Positions 54,386 through 64,000 of a stretch of 64,000 nucleotides of DNA are shown here, piece after piece. The stretch spans positions 2,859,556-2,923,555 of the forward strand of contig CM036634.1 of the NCBI GenBank assembly GCA_020746105.1, in the 5' to 3' direction. A model generated the notes under the pieces. It was not told the origin of the DNA. It worked only from the letters and a program-made list of their open reading frames with translations, and made no database searches. Numbering within the stretch: position 1 is the stretch's first letter; each line of letters begins with the position of its first letter. A program made the translations under genes and the position numbers. The DNA comes from Trogon surrucura (Eukaryota; Chordata; Aves; Trogoniformes; Trogonidae).

Positions 54386-57300
54386 CTACTGGAAAGTGGC
54401 ATTTCCCACCAGCAGGCTGAGGGGATCCGGGGATAACTAGGAAAGGGGTTCGTGAAAAGTAACTTAAGGAGAACGTGATTTTTGTCTGTAGATGTCAACT
54501 GGCTATGCAAGGTCCTGTAGCTTCCTTACAAAAACAGTAAGAGTTTAAAAAAAACTTGTTAAGAGTTTAAAATCTCTGTCCTAGGCATGAAGCCTGGGAA
54601 AAGACAGGAAAGCTCCCCTCTCAGATGAAATGTCCCCACCTCAAGGGCAGTGGTGGGTGAGCAGCTATAGGGCAGGAGGAGACAGGTCTGCTCCTGAGGG
54701 CGTGGGGAGGGAGCAGAATACAAGGAAAGCGTTCTTTACAATAACAGGGCATGAACAACTAAGAGAAAAAGATAGACCAGGATCCTGTGAGGAGGAGAAG
54801 AGATAAATATGGTGGGAATGGGGAGAAGATGGGGTAGCTGGTAACTATTTTGGTAAATAAACAAGGTGAAGGGACATCCTGCTCCAAAAAGCACTGCAGA
54901 GATCAACCACGCTCAAGCGAAAACATGATTTTCTTTGAGAATAATACGAAAGCCCGACATACTGATCGTTCAACAGGATGAGGAAAACTGCTTGCTCCAC
55001 CCTAATCTGTGCTGAGGTAGGGTTAAAACCACAGCTCCTCGGGCAGGAGGCTGCCAGCGTTGAGCACATAGTTTTGGACTTAGCATGAGTGAGGAGCACA
55101 CGTGAGGTACTCGGGTTTGCAGGGATCCTGCTCTCGAGCTAGAACAGAAGCAGCTGCTTTGGAAGAACTGATTTTAGTCCCTGCAGCCGTGGCTGAGTCC
55201 CTTTAGCTTCTTCTCTTTGCTCATAACTCTCTTAAAGATCAGGCAGGAGCCTTCTGTTGCGCAAGGCTGCGAGGAACACCAGCCACAAGCTCGTAATCTT
55301 CTTCCTAGGAAGTAAACGTACAGTAAACATACCTGGAGGAGTTCTTTATGAGCATCGCATCTGAACGTGTCCCACTCTCTGCCAGTTTATGCTAAACTGA
55401 GACCACAGAGACCTCATTTAATTACTCTCGTTTGTGTAGGTGTAAAGCTGTTTGAGTTCTCCATAAACAGGGGTATTTATTCGCTTAGATTTCGTTTTAA
55501 TTTCCTTTAAGATGAATTCATTACCGGTGAGAAAGCCAAAGCCTCACTATTAAAAATGCAAGTCTGGTTTTTGTTTCGGGTTGTTGGGGTTTTTTTATGA
55601 AATGCAACGAGTCTTAAATTAACTAATTTCTAATTATGGTCTTAGTGTCGGTTCTTCAGGGTGCTACCAGCAGCATTTTAGCAGATCTGTGTTCTGGGGA
55701 CTCATAGCTAGATGTGGACAAGGAAAATACGAGAAAAGCATTGAAATAGGGGACTAGGAGCCAGCTATTACCTTGTTTGATGGCAGCCTGCGTTAGCTGC
55801 TCCTTTGGTTGTTGGGGCTATCGCTTTCCAGGGACGCTTTGCTGTGGTTAGGGGGTAAAGTGAGATGGTTAAGAGGGACAGAGCTACAAGGATGTCCCTA
55901 TTCTTACGCTGGATAGAAAATCAGATGAAGTGTATTTGCTCCGGCCCCGAGGCTAAGAGCAACAAAGGAAAAGAGCAGGGGATTTATCTAGCTACGGTCT
56001 AATATTGCTTTGGCTGCAGCAAAGGCTGCAGCACTTCCCGACTATCGGCTGGCGCTTTCACTCACACACATCTGTGATTGATGGGCAGAGAGTATAAACA
56101 CCTCATTAGTGCTATAATTCACTGGTTAGGGCTCAGACTGTGCTGTGAGAGGAAGCGGGGTGGGGGGGGGGGGGAAGAGTTGAGAAAGTTTAATAAAGAA
56201 AAAAAAATGGAAGAAGGAGAAGAACGGATGTAAAGGCCATACAAATCATTCTAGGGAGTTATCTGACCTGCTTTGAAAACTTTAATTGCTGATAATGGAC
56301 AACCTGTTGGGTGGTATTTTATTAACACTAATAGATTTTTACGGGATATTTCTCACATTGCTCTCCCGGAGCCTGAGGAATACATTAAATATTTAAAGTT
56401 AATGCTCTTGGTTGCTGTTTCAAGGATGCCCCTCTGATAACGAGCTTTCCCGCAAGTTCGAAACCAGGAGAAAACATGAGCTGCTTTTGCCACTTACGGC
56501 CTCTGCAATAATAATGAGGAAAATACTTGAATCTTATGTGCACCTGATGGTTTTGGTTCTTGTAGTCTGGCCTCAGTGCTGCATAATGGCAGTGCCCAGC
56601 CCAGAGGTGGTAGGTGTAGCCACCTTTCAGTCACGGCCACGCAAGAGCTGGGTTCCCAAGTCCCACACTGGAAGAAAGTACTTCTAACCCCCCTACGCTA
56701 CTTTACATTTCAGTTATTCAAAGCAGAGGCCTGAACCGACAACCCATACCTGTTTCTCAAGAGAGCTTATGTCTGAAATGGGTCTGCTATGGTATTTCTT
56801 TTTAATACGCCTAATACTTTTATAAAAGCTTCCGCACTGATTTCTTACAGAAATGGCCCAGCTCCCTGGAACAGAAATGGAAGCGCCCCAAGAAACAGCT
56901 GCAAGAATGTGGGCAACAAGGGGTTTTCTGGAGGAGGCTTTTGGCATCCCAAAGCCAACATGCAGTGGAGAACCCTCAAAGTATGAGAAAAGGTCAGTTC
57001 TGAACTGCAAAGAAATGGATTCAACCAACCAAAGAAGGAAAAGAAATTAGTGCCAACAAAGGGAAGTTTGCTGGAGGGAGAGTAAATTTGAGGCGGTATC
57101 AGCAGCTTATGTGGCAAGTCAGAGTGAGGTCTTGCATTCAAATTGAAAAGCCATAATACACCTTTTTACTCATGGGTGAAACCTGGACCTAAAAAGCAAA
57201 TTTCAATCTGTTACGCCCTACCTCAGTTGGTTGCCCATTGCAGCCTGTCTCTTTTGTGTCGTGACATCTTCACTTGTGGCAACAATGGGTCTGGATCTCG

Positions 57301-60300
57301 TTCTGATGGCTGTTTGTGCAGCCACCTTCTTGTGCCAAACCAGGCTGGACTGAATGGCCACATCCATGCTCTCTGGAACAGCCCTGGTGCAGTCTTGGTG
57401 AGTAACACAACTTTCCAAGTCTGCTTGGCTGGAGAGCAGCTGCCCAGGCTTTTTTTCTGTGTAGGCAGCCAGCGGGATCTGTATTCCAGCTGCCGGATCT
57501 CTCTGTAGGCAGTCTACGAGAAGATGGATTTCTATACTTATTTTCTCTATTTGTAGTCATGCCGCAAACGCTTTGAGCTCGATTATCTTTATTTCTGAGC
57601 TCTTGTCACTATTTAGTATTTCCGTGCAAGTAGTAAAAGCTCTTGAAACTACCCACTCAACCTCAGCAGCATTTCTCATCCTCCCTTCTAAAACAGAATG
57701 CTTTTTTATCTGCGTTCCATGCCCTATTGCTGTTGAAGTTTTTCAGGTTAAGCAAAGGGTTCAGCTGCTTTGGGGTGGTGCGAGCAGAAGAGGAGAGACT
57801 CCAGTTCAGTTCCCTGGCTTTAGCGACAGAGAGCTCATCTTGGCATCTTGAACATGAGCTGCTAGAGCCAGTTTTCTGAGGAAGTAAGGATTGATCGCAG
57901 AGGACAGTCGTCTTCTTTTATGTGGCTTGGGTCAGCAAAGTGCACCACAGGTTTCAGACTTGTCTGAACCCTGTCTACACCAGAGGGTGTCATCCTTCAG
58001 GGAGTGGACACAAGCTGGTCTGCTGGTTTAAATGCCATATTTTTTTTTCCCTGGAGCAGTTCATGAGAAATCTTAGAGCTTTGATGTGAACACGTAGATA
58101 GTTACTAAGTAGAAGGTTTTTGTCTCACAGTAATAGCAGCCACAGGGCAGATGTAAATAAAACTGGGAAATTCAATTCTGGAAGGCCTTACCTTTCAAGT
58201 TGGACAGGTGCAAGGCATAGGCAGGGATTTCCTTGCCTGAGATTGCTTGAACCGAGCTCTCTTCAGATGGTTTAATAGTCTTTTCAATTGTGCATCTCCC
58301 ATCTCTGAAAGAAAGATTTGAATCTGGGTCCTAGCTGAATTTGGGATGAGCTTGCTTAGAGGATAATGGGGAAGAAGGACTTAGTAGAATATTTCTTTTC
58401 CAAGGGGTAGGTCCTTTGGCTCCCGTGCTGCGGGATGTGCTTTGTTGCTAGCCTGCTGTTTAGCCATAAAATGGTCTTAGTTACTTAACGGGAATTGACT
58501 GCTTGGTCACTCCTCCTCCCCCTGCCAGCCCGTCCGTTCTCTCCGTCTTCCCTCCCATCCACTAATGACAGCTTTTCCTGATTGACCCCACAGGCTTACG
58601 AAAAACCTTTCTACTTAAACGCATATTGACCTCGGTCTTGCTGCCCGGTGAATTATATCACAGCTGGCAATCTGAAAATCGTAAATTAGGCCTCAAACCT
58701 GAGGAGCTGTCTCCTGATGATACGGATCTGAGCCTTTATCGATGGAGGTTGGACCAGGTGCCTTCATGTCTCGGGCAGCTGGGAGGGAATACCCTTTTTA
58801 TGTTTTTTTCTCTATCGTCATCCCATAGGCCCTGTGATTTTTTTTTTTGCTTTCCTTTGATTTTTTTTTTTAATTTATTTCCCTTCCCTGTCTGTCTTTG
58901 CACTGTGCATAAAATTTCATTACTTGCCTTAGCCTACCCTTCAAAGGAGAAGAAAAGGAAGCTGTCAAACTTGACGTCTTGGGCAGTCTTAATTCTTAGG
59001 TAGCGTTAATTTTACCTGTCTTCCCTTCCTCCCTTCGTATTTGATTTTGTGTTGATTTTTCTGTGGTTGCTGTTTTCCCTGATGTGATTCTTATGATCTG
59101 GACAAATGCACTGGACAAATGAGAAATTTAATGATACTGGAAACGTTTCTCCGTTACTTTGTAACGTAAAATAATTCCAACAGATTCCCTTTACATTCAT
59201 CATCTTTTCCCCCCCTGATTTGGGACGTACTTGCTTGTTGTCACTTTTGTGGATGAGGGATGGGGAATACTCCATGAAATGCGAAACGTCACCGTAAACT
59301 AAATCAGCCCTTCTGTCTCTGTACAAGTATTGATCGAGCAGGAAGGGGGCAACTGGCTCCACGGCATAGTTTATAAAAGGAAGATCTGTGCTGTGCTTGA
59401 CTCAAATACTACAAATGCCACGAGTTTTCATGATTCGATGTTCTTTTGTGGGGGAAGGGAGGCATAGCTTGATTTTCCTCTTTCAATAGACAAGAGCAAG
59501 GCTTGAGTATCTGCACATCTTGCATGGGTGACAGACCCAGAAGAGGAGGGCTATTTGCTTGCTTTCCCACATTTCAGAATAGGGGAAGAGAAACGATTTT
59601 TATCTTCATTCTAGCTGTGATGGAGGACACTGATAATAAAGCTGGGAAAGAAAAAGAGCGTATTTTTTAGTTCCTCTGGAGTTAGTGGAAATATTAGCAT
59701 AGTGACAGGCCCATCTCTTGTTTGAGATGTTGCAAGCCTGTTTTGTTTTTTTTTTTAATCTGTGGCACATTCCTTCTGTGTGCCACGTGGGAGTTCTTCA
59801 GCTCAGCAGTGTCTTGAGTTCGGGATCCATTACCTCTTTCTCTGTGTCTTGACTTAGTTTAGAAGATGCAGAAGGACACATCTGGTGATAGCTGGTGACG
59901 GTATGCGTGACACTGTGGCCAGACCTGGCAAGGATGAAATCAGTTCAGAGCCAGTGAATTCTCCTGGCTGAAAATGTCACCGGTGAAGTTGCGATGGCCC
60001 TCGGCACCTCGGTGCTGTTCGGTGCTGTGCGTGGAGATCAGGCCCTAAGATAAACAAGGTGACGAAAAGCACTTTCAGAAATACTGACACACAGACAGAT
60101 AAAAGAAGGTGCAGTAATGGCGTGTAGAAACAAACCCTTCATATTCTGCTTTTCATCTTCCGAGTTTCTCAAATGTAAGAATTTTCTGAATGTAACTTTG
60201 TTAGTGAGCTTCTGTCGTGCGTTTTGAAGAGCCTTACAACGTGTTACTGTAAGAAACAGATTTGTGCATTTATTTTAAAGGCACCAGATCAGGCACTATC

Positions 60301-62014
60301 TCTATTTAGATTCAAATGCTCCCCCACAGTGTTTGTAATATAATGTTTGCAGTACTAGTACGTGCAGCTCTGCCCACAGAGTGAAACTGGCTGGGCATTC
60401 CCTCATCTGCCGTTGGCACTGGAGAGGGCGTAAAAGCAAATGTCTTAAAAGTTGGACTGGTAGGAGAAGAATCAGTAGATTATGGACTTTATTCCTCTTA
60501 TAAACTGCAAGCACAGGTAATGACATGTGTGATTTTAATCCAAGATTTTAAAGCCATTTGTGTCCCTTCAAAGAAAATAGGAGCCCGTAAGTACTGTGAG
60601 GTGGAGGAACTGGTGCCCGATGTGGCAGCAGCTCAGGGTTTATGGCATTCCTGAAGAAATACAGTGTAAAATGTTCCATGTCCCGGCTTTATTTTGAAGA
60701 TCAGAAGGCTTAAAACTGTTGGGAAGAAGATTTTCACATCCAGGGGGAGACATCAAGTTGTCAAATGGGAGGAGGCTCTTTGAAGTGTGGAGATAAGGAC
60801 CTTTCCAACCTTCAGTCCTGCACCAAAGCCATTCCCAGCTGGCAGAGGAACGTGAACGTGTCGTCCGGTTGGACTCGCTGCGCGGAGCTGGTTTGTAGGA
60901 GCAGGCTGGCTGAGCTGATGCGGGTAAACAGCTGGCAGCATCCCTGCCAAATTATAGACGGGACCAAAACCGCGTGTGCGAAGGGGATCGGAATGATTGG
61001 GAAGATTTAATGTATTGGAGGAGGTGGGAGTTATATTTACATGTGGTAGTATAATTACGTCCTTGTGCTCCAGGACCAACCAGCCTGAGTCAAACAAAGC
61101 AGCTACTCCGGGGAGTTGGAATAACAAGTGTACTCCTACACGTATTATCTCAGCCTCGTATCTGAGCGCGGAGGAGCAGGTGGGAATGCTCAGAAGGAGC
61201 TTCTGGGTGGGAAATGGTGAAGAGAGACAGAAGATAGCTCACACCTCTGCTTTCTGGCCAGTGCAGGAACAGGAGGGAGGAGGCTGCTGCAAGCCAGGGG
61301 TAACTTACTACTGGTAGGAAATAGCTGTGGAAGAAGCATTGTGTGGGGCATCTCCTGCCAGTGGCACAGCACTGCTTTTCAGACTGCCCCAGAGCTCACC
61401 ATCTAGCACAAACCCTTGCTGTTTGTTCATTCCCTTCTCAGATTCCTCGGACTGGTTGGCATTGGCAGCTGGGGTAGCATGAGGCCTCGAGAAATGACTT
61501 CTGCACAGTATTTTTCATGTAAGCAAAAGCCGTTAGCACTAAAAAACTTCCCAAAATAGGATTCTCCTGAGCTGGGAAGGGTGATTTCTAGTCACGTTTA
61601 TAGAAGTTTTAAGTGCCATCTAGGCAAGATAAATTTCCATTATATTTTATCATCTTTGTGCTGATGAGATAAGGATACATTTACTTTCAGTCTAATGACT
61701 TTTTAACAGAAAACAGCTAAACAAGACAGAATAAGAAGAAAGTTTCATGGCAGTTTCGTGCCTTCCATGATACGTATGTTTCCTTTGTAATAAGCTTGAC
61801 TTGGCTGACTAAATAATAAACTAAATAAAACTACTATAAAATAGTAGTTGTCCTTCGCCAACATCTTGAAAGCTGAAGGTGAAAACAGTGGTAGGAATCA
61901 CATGGCCTTCCACTCGCATGTCCCAGCACTGAATTCCCTCATAACAACATCATGTTTTAAAATCTTGTCCTAATGATCAAGGCTCACGTAGATACTCTCT
62001 GGGAACTATTGTGC
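54386..62014. other. Long non-coding stretch, no gene recognised
   Basis: About 7.6 kb of mostly single-copy DNA. A G13 run lies at 56162-56174 within a purine stretch. AT-rich repeat-free blocks at 55990-56420 and 58480-58760 carry several homeodomain-type motifs and may be regulatory. Open frames (up to 125 codons, for example 58626-59003 plus and 60753-61127 minus) have no domain, and none has a convincing splice context. Confidence 0.55.
56162..56174. repeat. Poly-G run (G13)
   Basis: An uninterrupted run of 13 G (preceded by GGGGT), followed by purine-rich sequence. It may be length-variable and difficult to sequence accurately. Confidence 0.9.
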
Positions 62015-62105
62015 CTAGAATTGGTCAGAAATACTTCCCATTGGAAAATGTCATGTTGGCAAGACTGAAATGGTTGAGGAACTCACAATGATTTGGCTCT
62101 TTTTG
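62015..62105. mobile_element. Possible old sauropsid interspersed repeat
   Basis: TTGGTCAGAAATACTTCCCA then TTGGAAAATGTCATGTTGGC resembles the internal pattern (GGTCAAAAAWTTTCCATTGGAAAATG, outline only) of the same old repeat type seen at 20.6 kb. The match is short and diverged, and no terminus is seen. Confidence 0.36.
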
Positions 62106-63777
62106 GGTCTTCAGAGGAATAACAGAGAGAAGAGCCTCACCAGGTTGAAGTCACAGGTTTCATTCAGGTGTTCTTTTTCTGTCCGAATGACTTTTTGCTT
62201 TTTGCTTCTTTTTCTAGGAATTTTTAATTGTGTATAAGACATTGCCAGCTTGCTTCAGTGTGGGTCCAAAATGGAATTGTGGAGGGAATATTGAGATTGT
62301 TAGAGTTCTTTTCCAAAGCAAAACCTAAGCAATTAATGGAAGTTTAAAACCGTGTAGCAAATGGACCTTCCATTCTTTTCCCAGCAGTGCTGTTGTTGCA
62401 CACTCAGGCTGAGCTGTGCATGGTTTGCAGATATTCTAGAAGTAGTATTGCAGAATCCCTGTTCCTCTCAGCAAGACTTGCTTTTTTTTGTCCTCCTGAC
62501 TATTCAGGTTTCTTTTGTCATTCCTCTTCAAGCAACCTCTTCCCAAATACCAGAGCAGAAAGAGAACTATGTTGTCAACTTCTCACTCACCAGCGTAATG
62601 AATAGGATCCTGCGTTAACGGGCCCGCAGGTCTGATTCAACAAGGAAATTGCTGTGTCCCTGTATCCTTTTAATTGTAGGTTTTAAAACCAAAGCATGGA
62701 GACACAGCATAAATTACTACGTCGTCATTTAATCTGGAGTCAGTCCAGTGTGAACCCTGAACGCCTGGAGCTGGTCCAGCTGAGTGGCAGGAACAAGGCT
62801 GAGAGTCCCAGTAAACACCACATGATTTCTGGTATTTGCAGGGCATCTGTTTCGCCTGCCCTTGCAGTACCTTTGTCTGCTCTGGAGAAGATCGTGGGTG
62901 ACTGGTGATTTTATTAAGGCCTGGCACATTTGAGGGTGAGCCGTTCGGCTTGTCAGCATGCTCCCAGAAGAAAAGCTGCAGCAAAGAAAAAAAAAACCTT
63001 GCTCTGGGCTTTGAAATCTGAACTGCAGCCAATTCCAGCTGAGGGATGTGACGATCCGCCTTCTGCTGTGGAGCTGCCATCTGAACAATGACACTGTTGT
63101 GTGGTTCGGAAAGACAACAAGCAGTGAAAAGGATAAGCATCTGTCACAGCTGTGATGTGGATACCAGTCAGAAAGCGATCCAGCCTTCCTTAAATGAGGC
63201 ACCTCGAAATCCGCATTCGGAGTTGTTTCGAGGGGACATGTATGCATCCCAAGTTTTCTTTTTTTTACTGTTTTACTAGAGCATCTGGTCATGCTTCTGC
63301 TCCTTTGAAAGCTACGCCTTATTAAATAGTCCTGGAACTCGAGAAGGAAAGTCGCAGGAGGGGGACAGAGAAGGGGGATTTCTAGAGATGTGCTTTTCCT
63401 TAATAAAATAATGGTCTAAGAGGAGATCACAGCTTGTAACAACCCGTGAGATTCTGCTGCTAATGTTCGCTGCAGGACCCGTCTTCAACTCCTAATCCAG
63501 CTGCATTGTGCAGATGCTGCACAGCTCTTAAAGTCCAGTGGGCCACAGCACGAGGGTGAGCATTACTCTGTATTCAGCCAGATTGCATCTCGTCTTCTGT
63601 TCTCAGATTTGTTGGGACAAACAGCTCCTCTCTGATTATTTGCCACTCCTGTAAGACCCCTGGATGAAGTCATTGCACTAGTCCTTTGCTAGTTCATTCC
63701 ATGAAATACTTGAATAAACAAGATAGTGGATTGCGAGAGGAGAAGGAGAGACTTGGAGCTGCTGTGTCCCTTTGGCA
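62106..63777. other. Non-coding stretch, nothing recognised
   Basis: No exon or RNA gene recognised. The 187-codon frame at 62729-63292 (minus) overlaps another minus-strand frame (62670-63140) and has neither a domain nor family resemblance, so it is not called. Confidence 0.55.
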
Positions 63778-63882
63778 CGTGGGGAGCTGAGGCCTGGAAA
63801 TTGGACAATTTGGCTTGAGCCTAAAAAACAAGTGGTGGCAGAATCGAGACAGCAACTCAGGTCTTTTCCATTCAGGACAGAA
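63778..63882 (-). mobile_element. MIR SINE relic
   Basis: Inverted MIR core: GGGGAGCTGAGGCCTGGAAA (like GGGGAAACTGAGGCACAGAR), then GACAATTTGGCTTGAGCC (like GACTTGCCCAAGGTC), AAGTGGTGGCAGAATCGAGA (like AAGTGGCAGAGCCRGGATTC) and AACTCAGGTCTTTTCCATTC (like AACCCAGGTCTGTCTGACTC). The order and spacing fit throughout. Fossil, immobile. Confidence 0.7.
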
Positions 63883-64000
63883 ACGCCCTTTTTGGCCATT
63901 ATTTTTTTATGACAGATTAAATACCTAGCCTAAAGCTTGATCAGTGGTAGCTATGAAAGAAGTTCTGCTGCCCTTGGTTTTGCTCCTGAGCAGTCGTACC
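63883..64000. other. Right edge, nothing recognised
   Basis: Short single-copy sequence to the window end, without a supported feature. Confidence 0.5.

Noticed and set aside
60740..60830. CR1 3' end
   Set aside because: Only GGACCTTTCCAACCTT resembles CR1. No flanking CR1 sequence supports it.
62729..63292. 187-codon minus-strand open frame as a gene
   Set aside because: It overlaps another minus-strand frame, has no domain or family resemblance, and shows no promoter or splice context.
1..64000. CRISPR array, tRNA, rRNA, prophage or operon structure
   Set aside because: No regularly spaced repeats, no tRNA B-box or rRNA sequence and no clustered long open frames were seen. The repeats and motif content are those of a vertebrate genome.

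Overview
This window looks like bird (avian) nuclear DNA from an intergenic or intronic region. The main reason is the set of CR1 non-LTR retrotransposon copies. The two youngest-looking end in the bird-style CR1 3' tail (imperfect copies of the octamer TTCTATGA): one at the left edge (1-28, plus strand) and one at 48689 (minus strand). Five more CR1 or CR1-like pieces of different ages lie at 27.1, 34.9, 36.1, 37.6-38.2 and 46.2 kb, and a seventh full-looking 3' segment lies at 53.6-54.4 kb. Old SINE relics of the MIR/CORE type (L2-like tails) and two fragments of an apparently old sauropsid interspersed repeat complete the picture. Species and locus cannot be named from the sequence alone.

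I found no protein-coding gene, tRNA, rRNA, known microRNA or CRISPR array. The open reading frames are short (up to 194 codons), overlap each other on both strands, lack recognisable domains and lie in low-complexity or repeat DNA. The only recognisable protein signal is decayed CR1 ORF2 (endonuclease end, linker and the end of the reverse transcriptase) on the minus strand at 37.7-38.2, 46.2-46.4, 48.8-49.5 and 53.7-54.3 kb, plus a much older trace on the plus strand at 34.9-35.2 kb.

Layout: 0-4.7 kb unannotated with one good CTCF-like motif; 4.7-4.8 kb SINE relic; 7.4-7.65 kb a short CpG-dense segment with a 23-bp tandem duplication; 10.7-10.9 and 15.8-15.9 kb SINE relics; 12.8-13.3 kb pyrimidine, purine and CA tracts; 18.0 kb a 12-bp minisatellite; 20.6 kb old repeat and 21.1 kb TA microsatellite; 27.1 kb old CR1 end; 29.2-29.7 kb a homeodomain-motif-rich block and a SINE relic; 31.3-31.6 kb a GATCTA repeat and a strong G-quadruplex motif; 34.0-35.2 kb a CpG-dense segment followed by an ancient LINE piece; 36.1-38.2 kb two CR1 pieces around a splice-bounded 54-bp exon candidate; 40.1-41.0 kb a CpG cluster and an RFX X-box-like motif; 46.2, 48.7 and 53.6 kb CR1 copies; 56-64 kb mostly unannotated single-copy DNA with a MIR relic at the right edge.

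The low density of recent repeats and the scattered homeodomain, POU, RFX and CTCF-like motifs would suit a regulatory landscape (large intron or gene desert near a developmental gene), but this is inference: conservation could not be measured here. I did not find evidence of a new biological system. The items most worth checking are the two CpG-dense segments, the 54-bp exon candidate, the X-box-like and CTCF-like motifs, and the two differently rearranged CR1 copies.
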